Shown: positions 1 through 9,100 of the stretch, piece after piece
How the letters are laid out: every line of letters starts with the position of its first letter
How positions within the stretch are numbered: position 1 is the stretch's first letter
NCBI GenBank assembly: GCA_007693555.1
Contig: REDJ01000116.1
Location: 1 to 62,383, forward strand
Reading direction: 5' to 3'
DNA length: 62,383 nt
DNA from: Bacteroidota bacterium
GTDB taxonomy: Bacteria > Bacteroidota > Bacteroidia > Bacteroidales > UBA7960
Position numbers and translations under genes: made by a program
The notes under the pieces: generated by a model
What the model was told of the DNA's origin: nothing
Seen by the model: the letters and a program-made list of their open reading frames with translations, nothing else
Database searches by the model: none

Positions 1-2
1 TC

Positions 3-509
3 CATAGTATGGTTGATATACTTTCTCAAAATGGGTTTAGTGTTATGGCAGCGGGGTTATTCATTGGCCAGCACTCATATTCAGATATTGTACCCGTTGC
101 AGTGGGTCGTCCAGATGAATCAGATATCGAAAAGGCACGAAAGTTTGGAGCGCAAATATTGCACACAACTAAGCCTTTGAATATAAGAGATGTTCCACTT
201 CAACTGGACAAGCATTCAAAATCGGAAAAATATACTGCTCTTAATCCTACATACAGAGAAAAAATATGTGTAAAATGCGAAAGGTGTGGAGAGGTTTGTC
301 CGACGGGTATCCTTTCATCTGGCAACTATATCAATCCCTCTGCAAAGAAAATCTGCTTAGGATGCATGGCGTGTGTGAATAATTGCAAATCTGAAGCAAG
401 GATTGCAAAAGTGAATCCGATAATCAAGATAATGATGAAAAGCGTTCTTGGGCCGGCATCCAGAGAACGCAAAGAACCATCTGTGATTCATCAGTCTAAA
501 TTTGATTAA
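3..509 (+). CDS. EFR1-type ferredoxin-domain protein, 3' part
   Basis: The reading frame is open to the window edge, so this is the C-terminal part of a longer protein; the first in-window ATG is at position 9. Two classic 4Fe-4S motifs are visible: CVKCERCGEVCP (about residues 88-99 from that ATG) and CLGCMACVNNC (about 116-126). The segment before them resembles the end of a flavodoxin-like domain. This matches the EFR1 ('ferrodoxin') family, in which an N-terminal flavodoxin fold precedes a bacterial ferredoxin domain, and a cytoplasmic electron-transfer role is likely. The partner and the direction of electron flow cannot be told from the sequence. The tail after the second cluster is basic and probably not catalytic. 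A plain 2[4Fe-4S] ferredoxin fused to another oxidoreductase is the main alternative, since the N-terminus lies outside the window. Confidence 0.75.
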   Translation, partial: HSMVDILSQNGFSVMAAGLFIGQHSYSDIVPVAVGRPDESDIEKARKFGAQILHTTKPLNIRDVPLQLDKHSKSEKYTALNPTYREKICVKCERCGEVCPTGILSSGNYINPSAKKICLGCMACVNNCKSEARIAKVNPIIKIMMKSVLGPASRERKEPSVIHQSKFD

Positions 510-526
510 AGCGGCTAGATGCCTGT

Positions 527-540
527 CCCGCCTATGCGGG
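527..540. repeat. Small intergenic hairpin (cccgc-ctat-gcggg)
   Basis: A perfect 5-bp GC stem with a 4-nt loop lies just after the first gene. It has no T-tract, so it is not a convincing terminator. It looks like one of the short GC palindromes scattered between genes in this genome. Confidence 0.4.
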
Positions 541-623
541 GGAACATCCAACAATACTCTTTCAACACTGGCTGACAGGTTGTTTTATAAATACTCATCC
601 TCGTGTGTGTTTAAAAGTTAATC

Positions 624-841
624 ATGGATGTTTCTTTAAGTGTCTTTGCTTACAATATCTCAATAATGATGCGCCGGAAGAAAAACAGGTTTAAGAGGCA
701 GAAACAGCGGTAATTCCAACGGTTCAGGCCACACTAATAGAAATTCCTGTTTTAACGGGTTTTCCGGAAACAAAACCGGCAGTGGTAAAAGACGGAGACG
801 TATTTTTTCCAGTGAAGGCAGATAAGTTGATTGAAAGATAA
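624..841 (+). pseudogene. Probable remnant of a small secreted protein gene (frameshift and stop)
   Basis: Two overlapping frames look protein-like but do not join. From ATG 624 the frame begins MDVSLSVFAYNIS, which resembles the end of a signal peptide, then turns into an Arg/Lys-rich run and stops at 713. In the +2 frame, residues NDAPEEKQV are followed by TAA at 692-694, after which 48 codons run open to the stop at 839-841, with well-behaved codons (ending PVKADKLIER). The picture fits a gene that has taken a frameshift and a nonsense change. The distal frame ends just before a strong terminator, as a real gene would. No family was recognised. Chance is possible given the short length. 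Confidence 0.35.
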
Positions 842-876
842 AAAAGGACCCCGGCGCATGCGTCGGGGTTTTTTTA
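842..876 (+). terminator. Intrinsic terminator after the gene remnant
   Basis: An A-run leads into an 8-bp GC-rich stem (849-856 with 861-868, one G-T pair, loop catg), followed directly by seven T residues. This is a textbook Rho-independent terminator. It implies that something upstream on the plus strand is, or was, transcribed. Confidence 0.8.
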
Positions 877-888
877 TTTTTTTGAGTG

Positions 889-920
889 GCGGGGTGACGA
901 TGATTCGCCCCGTCAGGGTA
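889..920. repeat. GC palindrome, REP-like (ggggtga...tcgcccc)
   Basis: A 7-bp stem with one G-T pair and a short loop. It is similar in flavour to the longer palindrome at 10521-10549 (both are built from ggggtg and cgcccc). There is no T-tract, so I take it as a dispersed intergenic element and not a terminator. Confidence 0.4.
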
Positions 921-1040
921 TAACCCGGTACCTTCCTGTTCAGGGTACGACTTCACATCCTGTAATAATTTTTTTAGCCCCATAGCATGATAATCTCTGT
1001 CAAATGCAATTATGCTTCTATATGAATGTTTCTGACCTGT

Positions 1041-1071
1041 TTGGTTTTCTCAAAAAAATTATACAAATTTG
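1041..1071 (+). promoter_or_regulatory. Possible Bacteroidota promoter for the surface-protein gene
   Basis: A TTG at 1041-1043 is followed 20 bp later by CAAATTTG (1064-1071), one base off the TAnnTTTG -7 consensus. It lies about 220 nt upstream of the gene at 1292. The rest of 877-1291 is AT-rich with no gene recognised. Confidence 0.35.
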
Positions 1072-1291
1072 CTTGAAAAGCCAATAAAGTAACTGATAGT
1101 TCAAATAAACTACATATTGAACTTGGTTTCCTGTTTTACTTCTAATTAAAGATTGGCCTTATATTTTATTTTATGTTTCCGGTTTCTGTTACCTCCCGAA
1201 TAGCCGGAAAAATCTATAGAATCTGGTTTTGATTGTGAGCATCTCTAATGATAAGATAATCTCAATTAGTAACATTCAAAAACCAAAAACC

Positions 1292-3076
1292 ATGAAAAAA
1301 CTTTATTATGCCGTCGTCTTAACTATAATGTCGGTGATTGTTTGTGCACAGCCCCCGGCAAAATTCAGCTACCAGGCTGTGATTCGTGATGCTGATAAAA
1401 ACCTGGTTACCAATGAGACAGTAGGTATGCAGATCAGCATATTACAAGGTGCACCAGATGGAACTGTGGTGTATATTGAAACCAAAAATCCTGTTACCAA
1501 CGCCAATGGTTTAGTTAACCTTGAAATTGGTTCTGAAACCGGATTTGAACTCATTGACTGGGCCGATGGACCCTTTTTCATCAAAACCGAAACCGACCTT
1601 ACCGGTGGAACAGATTATACCATATCCGGTTTGAGTCAGCTTTTAAGCGTGCCTTATGCCTTGTATGCAGAAGAAAGCGGCACCCCCGGCCCGGAAGGCC
1701 CGCCCGGACCTGAGGGTCCTCCCGGCCCAGAAGGTGAACCCGGAACCACACTATGGGAAGATGGCAATGATGTGGTTACAACTTTTGCTGATGTGGGAAT
1801 TGGCACCCAGCAACCCAATGCATTGCTTCATACCTTTGGTGAAGGTGTTGGTGGTGGAAATGTGTTGTTTGTGGGAGAGGTTACTTCAACAGATCCCGGA
1901 GATCCGCCGGCCTGGGGCTCTGGTACGCGCATGTTCTGGTATCCCAATAAGGCTGCCTTCCGCGCTGGCAGGGTGATTGGAAATGTATGGGATAAGGACA
2001 GCATCGGTTTTTATTCTTATGCTTTGGGATACAATGTACTGGCTTCAGATTATGGCTCAGTTGCATTAGGTGTTGGACCACGGGCTGAAAGTCCTCAGGC
2101 ATTTGCAATGGGATATTACTCCAAAGCCACAGGCTTCAGTTCCTTTGCCATGGGTTATATGGCCAAAGCAAAAGTAAGTCGTTCTTTTGCATTAGGTTAT
2201 AAAACTGAAGCCAATGCTATCGGTGCTTTTGCCTTAGGAAAAGAAACAATTGCGTCTGGCAGTTATGCCGTAGCTATGGGAAATGAAACCCATGCCTCCG
2301 GGGCTTATTCCTTTGCGGTTGGGGATAGCTCTTTAGCACAAGGTAATAATTCTGTTGCTATGGGATATCATTCAAATGCTGTTCATGCTGGCTCCATAGC
2401 AATTGGTTATGAAGCCAATGCATCAGGGGCCTGGGGGGTAGCTCTGGGCAATAATTCGACAGCTTCCGGTAATTCATCTTTTGCTGTTGGCTTAAATAAC
2501 GAGGCATCAGCAATTTCATCCACTGCATTGGGTAGTTTTTCAACCGCTTCCGGTGAACGTTCTACTGCTATTGGTGTAAGTGCAAATGCAATGGGAGATT
2601 ATTCCATTGCCTTGGGGCGTTCAGCAAATGCTTGGTTAAATTATTCTTTTGCCATCAACCTCGCTGCTGATGCCGGGCCGTTTGTTGCGGCTAATACATT
2701 TCGAATATCCGGAGCATCATCCATTGGAGGTAACCTCCCCTGGACAAATTACAGCGATGTAAGGCTGAAAAAGGAAATCCAGCCTATTTCCTCCGATAAT
2801 AACCTGCAAAAGATCATGCAGCTCAACGGCGTCAGGTTTCGCTGGAAAAAGCATGATAAAAAAATCAATCTGGGTTTTATTGCCCAGGATGTATCGGTTA
2901 TTATTCCCGAAAGTGTAAGATATGATGAATACAATGACATTTATTCCATGGAAAATACAGCCATAATACCGGTACTTGTAGAAGCCATGAAGGAACAACA
3001 GCAGCAAATTGAAGAGCAAAGCCGGCTTATTGATGAATTGATGGAAAGACTGGAAAAACTTGAAAACAGCCAATAA
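1292..3076 (+). CDS. Secreted fibre-like protein: YadA-type head repeats with C-terminal S74 chaperone domain
   Basis: This encodes 594 residues from ATG 1292; the frame is open further upstream, but only this start gives a clean signal peptide (residues 1-20, ending VCAQ). The order is: an N-terminal beta-rich domain (about 21-125, beginning FSYQAVIRDAD), a short collagen-like Gly-Pro-Glu stretch (about 130-150), about fifteen repeats of 14 residues of the YadA-head kind (about 237-463, such as SYALGYN, SFAMGYM, SIAIGYE), then a C-terminal peptidase S74 intramolecular chaperone domain (from SDVRLKKEI, about 488) ending in a coiled coil. S74 domains in phage tail spikes trimerise the fibre and then cut themselves off at the Ser-Asp junction; the Ser and a nearby Lys are both present. 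A trimeric surface or secreted adhesin is inferred. It has no T9SS tail and no autotransporter barrel, so its route across the outer membrane is unclear. It shares its N-terminal domain with the gene at 3806. Confidence 0.8.
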   Translation: MKKLYYAVVLTIMSVIVCAQPPAKFSYQAVIRDADKNLVTNETVGMQISILQGAPDGTVVYIETKNPVTNANGLVNLEIGSETGFELIDWADGPFFIKTETDLTGGTDYTISGLSQLLSVPYALYAEESGTPGPEGPPGPEGPPGPEGEPGTTLWEDGNDVVTTFADVGIGTQQPNALLHTFGEGVGGGNVLFVGEVTSTDPGDPPAWGSGTRMFWYPNKAAFRAGRVIGNVWDKDSIGFYSYALGYNVLASDYGSVALGVGPRAESPQAFAMGYYSKATGFSSFAMGYMAKAKVSRSFALGYKTEANAIGAFALGKETIASGSYAVAMGNETHASGAYSFAVGDSSLAQGNNSVAMGYHSNAVHAGSIAIGYEANASGAWGVALGNNSTASGNSSFAVGLNNEASAISSTALGSFSTASGERSTAIGVSANAMGDYSIALGRSANAWLNYSFAINLAADAGPFVAANTFRISGASSIGGNLPWTNYSDVRLKKEIQPISSDNNLQKIMQLNGVRFRWKKHDKKINLGFIAQDVSVIIPESVRYDEYNDIYSMENTAIIPVLVEAMKEQQQQIEEQSRLIDELMERLEKLENSQ

Positions 3077-3210
3077 GCCTGTGGGGTTTTATTCCATTGT
3101 AAATGGTGAATTATCAGATCAAAAATATTTTGCATGCCGCCTGTTTTTAAAAAATATCAGAAAACCGGGTTTCAATACAAATCATTCAATCAAATTTAAA
3201 AAAGCACATT

Positions 3211-3705
3211 ATGAAGACAAAAACTTTACAACCCGTATGTATGCTTTTGGCATTGAGCTTATGCTTTTCTATGGCTCAGGCACAGCAAACCATACCGGCC
3301 AGCGGTGGCGAAGGCCAGGGCAGTGGTGGTTCGGTCAGCTATTCGGTAGGGCAGCTGTTCTGGCATACCCACGACGGAAACAATGGATCAGTAGCAGAAG
3401 GAGTGCAGCAACCCTACGAAATCTCAGTGGTTACTGCCATTGATGAAGCTGAAGGAATACACCTTACGGTTATGGCTTATCCCAATCCAGCTGCTGATTT
3501 TCTAACACTAAAAGTGAAAGAATTCGAACCCTCATCCTTTCAGTATCATTTGTATGATATTAATGGAAAATTATGGAAAAGTGAGAAGATAACCGGGCAT
3601 CACACAAAAATTGATGTGAGCTTTCTTGCTCCTGGTGCCTACTTTTTAAAAGTAACGCAGGAGAATAAAGATTTTAAAACATTTAAGATCATTAAAACTC
3701 AATGA
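3211..3705 (+). CDS. Small secreted protein with T9SS type A sorting domain
   Basis: This is 164 residues with a signal peptide (1-25, ending AQAQ). A short Gly/Ser-rich segment (SGGEGQGSGGSVSYSVGQ) leads into a C-terminal sorting domain of about 75 residues that starts with YPNPAADFL and ends with FKTFKIIKTQ. This is the usual T9SS type A pattern: a YPNP-like opening, a central YDINGK strand and a GAYFLKV strand. The protein should cross the inner membrane by Sec and the outer membrane by the type IX system, then be anchored or released. The mature part is too short to hold a recognised enzyme domain; similar short SYSVGQ-plus-CTD proteins are common in Bacteroidota beside larger surface proteins. 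The gene sits 134 bp after the fibre gene in the same direction and may be co-transcribed with it. Confidence 0.8.
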   Translation: MKTKTLQPVCMLLALSLCFSMAQAQQTIPASGGEGQGSGGSVSYSVGQLFWHTHDGNNGSVAEGVQQPYEISVVTAIDEAEGIHLTVMAYPNPAADFLTLKVKEFEPSSFQYHLYDINGKLWKSEKITGHHTKIDVSFLAPGAYFLKVTQENKDFKTFKIIKTQ

Positions 3706-3743
3706 GACAGTATTTTTTAGAAAAAAATGCGTAGTCGAATTAG

Positions 3744-3767
3744 TCCCGATAGCGAAGCGTATCGGGA
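3744..3767. repeat. Dispersed palindrome tcccgata...tatcggga
   Basis: Perfect 8-bp arms with an 8-nt spacer lie between the T9SS protein and the next gene. There is no T-run after the hairpin. The cccgatannnntatcggg motif is a familiar intergenic repeat in Bacteroidota, so I treat it as a repeat. Confidence 0.5.
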
Positions 3768-3805
3768 ACAAACTAAAACGAAGTTTTAATTAAAAAATAA
3801 AACCG

Positions 3806-4717
3806 ATGAAAAAATTATTCACAATATTAGCTGTTGCATTATTAGCAGTAAGTGTGTTCGCTCAAGCACCCGAAAAAATGACCTACCAGGCTGTGGTACG
3901 TGATGCAGATGATAATCTGATTACAAATCATGGGGTGGGTATGCAAATAAGCATTCTGCAGGGCTCAGCCACAGGAACGGCTGTTTTCGCAGAACGCCAT
4001 TTTCCCACCACAAATACCAATGGTTTGGTAACCCTTGAAATTGGTGATGGTGCCCATGTAAGCGGTAATTTTGCCGATATCGACTGGGCAAACGGACCCT
4101 ATTTCATCAAAACCGAAACAGACCTGCATGGGGGAGCAAATTATACCATAACCGGCACCAGCCCTTTGCTGAGTGTACCGTATGCATTGTATGCAAAAAA
4201 TGTGAAGACCTTTCAGGTGGGTGACTTTGCCCACGGTGGCATTGTGTTTTATCTTGAGCCTTGCGGAACAAAGGGGCTTGTGGCTGCCAAAAACGACCAG
4301 AGTACCGGAGTAAGGTGGTTTGCCGGTAGTATTGGTAACACACAAGCTAAAGGAGACGGACCGTATGCTGGGAAAGCTAATACTTCAATAATTATTGCAT
4401 CTCAGGTAGCTATTGGTGATGACAATAACACTTATGCTGCACGTATATGTAATGAGCTGCAAGTTACCGAAGACGCAATAACCTATGGCGACTGGTACCT
4501 GCCCTCAAAAGAGGAATTAAACCTGATGTGGGAAAATAAGGCAGTAATTGATTCCACAGCTATTGCTAACGGGGGCAGTTCTTTTGGCAGTAACTACTAT
4601 TGGAGTTCTACTGAGACCAATGCCTTTCGCGCATGGGGACAGCTTTTTAGTACTGGTAGTCAGGTCTTTAGCGAAAAGGACGAAACAGACAGAGTTCGTG
4701 CCATTCGGGCTTTTTAG
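3806..4717 (+). CDS. Secreted protein with DUF1566 (Lcl) C-terminal domain
   Basis: This is 303 residues with signal peptide 1-19 (ending VFAQ). Residues 20-130 are clearly paralogous to the N-terminal domain of the protein at 1292: both have TYQAV or SYQAV, RDAD, VGMQISILQG, NGLV and YALYA at matching places. The C-terminal half (about 138-303) is a DUF1566/Lcl-type domain, with GGIVFYL, GDWYLPSKEELNLMW, YYWSSTE and a final VRAIRAF. These folds resemble C-type-lectin or FGE-like sheets and are common in secreted Bacteroidota proteins; their ligand is not known. There is no T9SS tail. The shared N-terminal domain suggests that one export or docking mode serves both neighbours, which is an inference. 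Confidence 0.8.
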   Translation: MKKLFTILAVALLAVSVFAQAPEKMTYQAVVRDADDNLITNHGVGMQISILQGSATGTAVFAERHFPTTNTNGLVTLEIGDGAHVSGNFADIDWANGPYFIKTETDLHGGANYTITGTSPLLSVPYALYAKNVKTFQVGDFAHGGIVFYLEPCGTKGLVAAKNDQSTGVRWFAGSIGNTQAKGDGPYAGKANTSIIIASQVAIGDDNNTYAARICNELQVTEDAITYGDWYLPSKEELNLMWENKAVIDSTAIANGGSSFGSNYYWSSTETNAFRAWGQLFSTGSQVFSEKDETDRVRAIRAF

Positions 4718-5063
4718 TCCTTTAACAATGCTTTATTGGCTAATGATAAGCTGTCTTTTTAATCCTAGAATCAGCTTTTTTCAGGAAAAATTTAATTTCC
4801 TATCCAACCTTTTTAAGAATAATTAGCAAGGCCCTCAAACCTAATATACTTACTTTTGACATCTGAACGGCTAAGTTCCTGCAGCAATTGATTTTTAAGG
4901 GGATAGCAGGAAACTTCTTTTGGATAAACCTTGGGATTCGTTTAAAATATAAGATATCATTATCCGAATTATTATTTTTTAAAAATTATAATTCTAATCT
5001 GTTGCAAACTATTTGCTTCGAACCGGGTTGTTCACAACAACCATAATTTTCTAAATAATAAAT
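4718..5063. other. Intergenic stretch before the efflux operon
   Basis: 346 bp, AT-rich, with no convincing coding frame or terminator hairpin. TACTTTTG at 4851-4858 fits the Bacteroidota -7 consensus and could start the efflux operon transcript, but no TTG lies at the right spacing. Confidence 0.4.
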
Positions 5064-6149
5064 ATGAAATTCAAACCTGTTTTTATCATTTTGGTGGTAA
5101 TAGCACTTGCAGGCATCATTTTTTACCCCAAAATCCAGCCACTGTTTTCAGATGAACCCGAAGCACCGGTTCCCGGCCCTGCCATGGGCACGCGTGCACT
5201 CAATGTTGAAGCCATCCGTCTGGAGCCAAGTCGACTGGTGGAATTTATTAATATTCCGGGTACCCTGATACCTGACGAGCAGGTTGATCTGTCATTTGAG
5301 ACTACAGGTAAGATTGTAAATATCAACTTCGACGAAGGAACACCTGTTCGCAGAGGGCAGTTGCTGGCCAAGATCAACGATCGACATTTACAGGCACAGC
5401 TTCTGAAACTGCAGGCTCAGAAAAAGCTTGCCGAAGAGCGTGAGTTTCGTCAACGAAGCCTGCTTTCGCGCGATGCCATAAGCCAGGAAAGCTATGATCA
5501 GGCGGTGACCGAACTGCAATCGCTGGAAGCTGATATACAGCTTCTTGAGGCTCGTATTGCCGAAACCGAGCTCAGAGCGCCTTTTGATGGTGTTATCGGT
5601 TTACGGCATGTGAGCGAGGGTGCTTTTGCCAATCCTAATACCCAGATTGCCCGTTTGATAAAAAATGACCCGTTGAAAATCGAATTTGCCATCCCTGAGC
5701 GTTATGCAGGAGAAATCGATGTTGGCTTTCCACTTAGTTTTGTGCTGGATGGTAATCCTGATACACACGTAGCAAGGGTTTATGCTGTTGATCCCAAGGT
5801 AGATGTAAGAACCCGCAATATTACAATAAGGGCTCGCTATAACAATCCAGGAGCAAGAATAAAACCCGGAAGGTTTGTTTCCATCCAACTTGAGCTGGCA
5901 GAGATTGATGATGCAATTGCCATCCCATCAGAAGCGCTTATTCCGGAAATGGATGGTGACAGGGTTTTCGTGTATCGAAATGGCAGAGCCGAATCTATTG
6001 GAGTTACAACTGGTTTGCGTACTGAAGATATGATTCAGATTACTTCAGGGCTACAACCTGGTGATACGCTTATTACTACAGGTATATTGCAATTACGACA
6101 GGGAATGTCGGTTGTTATTGATAATTTATCAGAGTCACCACAAATATGA
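5064..6149 (+). CDS. RND efflux periplasmic adaptor subunit
   Basis: This is 361 residues, typical for the membrane fusion protein of tripartite RND pumps. Residues 1-22 form an uncleaved or cleaved N-terminal membrane segment. A lipoyl-like half-motif (GKIVNINFDEGTPVRRGQLL, about 88-107) is followed by a helical hairpin (about 110-165), the second lipoyl half (LRAPFDGVIG, about 169-178) and beta-barrel and membrane-proximal domains. It links the inner-membrane pump to the TolC channel. The stop codon overlaps the start of the pump gene by 4 nt (ATGA), so the two are translationally coupled in one operon with the TolC gene after them. There is no lipobox, unlike AcrA. Substrate is not predictable. 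Confidence 0.92.
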   Translation: MKFKPVFIILVVIALAGIIFYPKIQPLFSDEPEAPVPGPAMGTRALNVEAIRLEPSRLVEFINIPGTLIPDEQVDLSFETTGKIVNINFDEGTPVRRGQLLAKINDRHLQAQLLKLQAQKKLAEEREFRQRSLLSRDAISQESYDQAVTELQSLEADIQLLEARIAETELRAPFDGVIGLRHVSEGAFANPNTQIARLIKNDPLKIEFAIPERYAGEIDVGFPLSFVLDGNPDTHVARVYAVDPKVDVRTRNITIRARYNNPGARIKPGRFVSIQLELAEIDDAIAIPSEALIPEMDGDRVFVYRNGRAESIGVTTGLRTEDMIQITSGLQPGDTLITTGILQLRQGMSVVIDNLSESPQI

Positions 6150-9100
6150 GTCTTTCATCCTTAAGCATACAACGCCCGGTATTGGCAACGGTATTTACCA
6201 TTATTATTCTTTTGTTCGGGTTTATAGGAATGACATTTCTGGGAGTGCGCGAATTCCCAAGTGTTGACCCGCCAATTATATCTGTAAGAACTTCCTACCC
6301 GGGTGCCAACTCTGATGTGATTGACGCCCAGATCACCGAACCGTTGGAGCAAGCCATCAATGCAGTACCCGGTATACGTACCATAACCAGTGTGAGCCGG
6401 CAGGGAAGCAGTAATATCACTGTAGAGTTTGAGCTGAGTGTAGATATGGAAACCGCGGCCAATGATGTACGCGATAAAGTTGCCCAGGCCCAGCGACGTT
6501 TGCCACGCGATGTGGACCCTCCCATAGTTTCCAAGGCCGATGCCGATGCAAGCCCCATCATGTTTATCAACATCCAGAGCGACAGGCGTTCTCTTACAGA
6601 GCTTTCCGAATTTGCCGAACTTACATTTCAGGAGCGTTTGCAAACCATTGATGGTGTAAGCTCGGTACCCATCTGGGGACAAAGACGCTGGAGTATGCGT
6701 CTGTGGATGGACCCTGCAAAGCTTGCCGGCTATAACCTTACTCCGCTGGATGTACGCAATGCTATTATGCGCGAAAACGTGGAGTTGCCATCCGGAAGCA
6801 TCGAAGGTACCGCTACAGAACTAACCATTCGCACATTGGGATTGCTTACCACTCCAGTCGAATTTGATAATCTCATTATACACCAGGAAGGCGATCAGAT
6901 TGTACGTTTTATGGATATTGGCCGGGCAGAACTGGGTTCTGAAAACCTGCGCAGTATCCTTATGAGAGACCGGATACCTATGGTGGGTGTTGCCATCATC
7001 CCTCAGCCCGGATCTAATCATATTGATATTGCTGATGAGGTTTACCGCAGGCTGGAACATATTCAGAGAGACCTGCCTGATGATCTGTTTTACCAGGTGG
7101 GCTTTGACAATACCAGATACATTCGTTCATCCATTGTGGAAGTACGCAATACAATCTTTATAGCTTTTATGCTTGTAGTGGTAATCATTTTCCTGTTTTT
7201 ACGTGACTGGCGCACTACGCTTATCCCCATCCTTGTAATTCCTGTATCCTTGGTGGGTTCATTCTTTATCATGTATGTTGCCGGGTTTACAATCAATGTG
7301 CTTACCCTGCTTGCTATTGTACTGGCAATCGGTCTTGTGGTGGATGATGCCATTGTAATGATGGAAAATATTTATGTGAAGATAGAGCAGGGGATGACGC
7401 CCAAACAAGCCGGATTAAAAGGTGCACAGGAAATTTTCTTTGCTATTATTGCCACAACCATTACACTGGTGGCTGTTTTTATTCCTATCGTTTTCCTTGA
7501 AGGAATGACCGGAAGGTTATTCCGCGAGTTTAGCATTGTAATAGCAGGTGCTGTAGCGATTTCTTCGTTTGTGGCGCTCACTTTTACTCCTATGCTCTCT
7601 ACCAAGATACTTAAACAGAGAAAAGAACGTGGTGCTTTGTACAAAAAAACCGAAGTATTCTTTACATCAATGAATCAAACCTATAAAAATTCATTGGAGA
7701 ATTTTCTTTCACGTCGCTGGTTGGTATTTCCCGTTCTTCTTGCTGCGGTGGGGTTGATTGTATTATTATACACAAATATCCCTGCAGAGATGGCACCTCT
7801 CGAAGACCGCTCGCAGATTACAATAAATGCTCAAACACCCGAAGGTGCCACTTTTGAGTTTACCCGGGATTATATTTTTAATATTGCCGAAATGGTTATG
7901 GAAGAGGTTCCTGAGGTGGAAGGTGTGATTTATATGGTTTTTGGTAGCTGGGCAAATGTAAGGGTTATTCTGGTTCCACCATCTGAAAGGCAAAGATCAC
8001 AGCAGGAAATTGCCGATCATCTCTCGGCCAGAGTCAGGCAGATGACACGTGCCCGCGCATTTGTATTGCAGCAATCTACATTTGGAGGCCGGCGTTCAGG
8101 CATGCCTGTTCAGTATGTTTTACAGGCGCAGAACATTGAACGACTAAGGGAAGTTCTTCCTGATTTTATGGAAAAGGTTGATGATAGTGAAATACTACAG
8201 ATGGCTAATGTAAACCTGCGCTTCACGAAACCTGAAATACAGGTATCCATAAACCGTGATAAGGCCAACCTGATGGGTGTTTCCACGCAGAATATCGGGC
8301 AAACACTCCAGCTGGCATTGTCCGGGCAGCGGTTTGGTTATTTCTTCATGCATGGTAAACAATACCAGATACTTGGCGAGCTGGCCCGCGAAAACCGCAA
8401 TACACCTCTCGACCTGAAATCGCTTTACGTGCGTAATAACCATGGTGATATGATACAGTTGGATAACCTTGTTACATTGCAGGAACAAACCGCCCCACCA
8501 CAATTGTATCGTTTCAATCGTTTTGTATCAGCAACAGTTTCTTCCGGACTTGCAACGGGTTATACCATTGGCGATGGGATTGAGGAGATGAACCGTATAG
8601 CTGATGAAGTACTTGATGAAACTTTCCGCACCACACTTGCAGGCGACTCAAGGGATTTCCAGGAAAGTGCGTCAAGCCTTATGTTTGCCTTTTTGTTTGC
8701 TTTGGTTCTGATCTTCCTGGTGCTTTCAGCACAGTTTGAAAGTTTCAGGGATCCTCTTATTGTTATGATGACAGTTCCGCTTGCATTAACCGGTGCATTG
8801 TTCTTTATGTGGTACTTTGATATTACTTTGAATATCTTCAGCCAGATTGGTATCATTATGCTTATCGGACTGGTATCCAAGAACGGTATCCTCATGGTGG
8901 AATTTGCCAACCAGCGCAAGCAACAAGGAATGGAAAAAATGGCAGCCATCAAATTTGCAGCTGCTGCACGTTTTCGTCCCATACTTATGACCAGTCTTTC
9001 CACAATTTTGGGAGTTTTACCCCTTACCCTGGGAATGGGTGAAGGTGCTCAAAGCCGTATTGCTATGGGTGTGGCTGTTATTGGTGGTTTGATTATTGCC

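Noticed and set aside
660-983. Minus-strand ORF of 107 codons
   Set aside because: It runs across a strong terminator and a palindrome, has unusual composition and no signal or domain; the plus strand carries the likelier gene remnant.
1680-1745. Tandem GC-rich repeat
   Set aside because: It is the coding sequence of the collagen-like Gly-Pro-Glu run, not a separate DNA repeat.
2000-2680. Regularly spaced repeats that could suggest a CRISPR array
   Set aside because: They are the 14-residue YadA-head protein repeats; the reading frame is unbroken and the units differ in DNA.
3060-3443. 127-codon plus-strand ORF overlapping the T9SS gene
   Set aside because: It is read in another frame of the T9SS protein gene, has no family features, and begins inside the end of the fibre gene.
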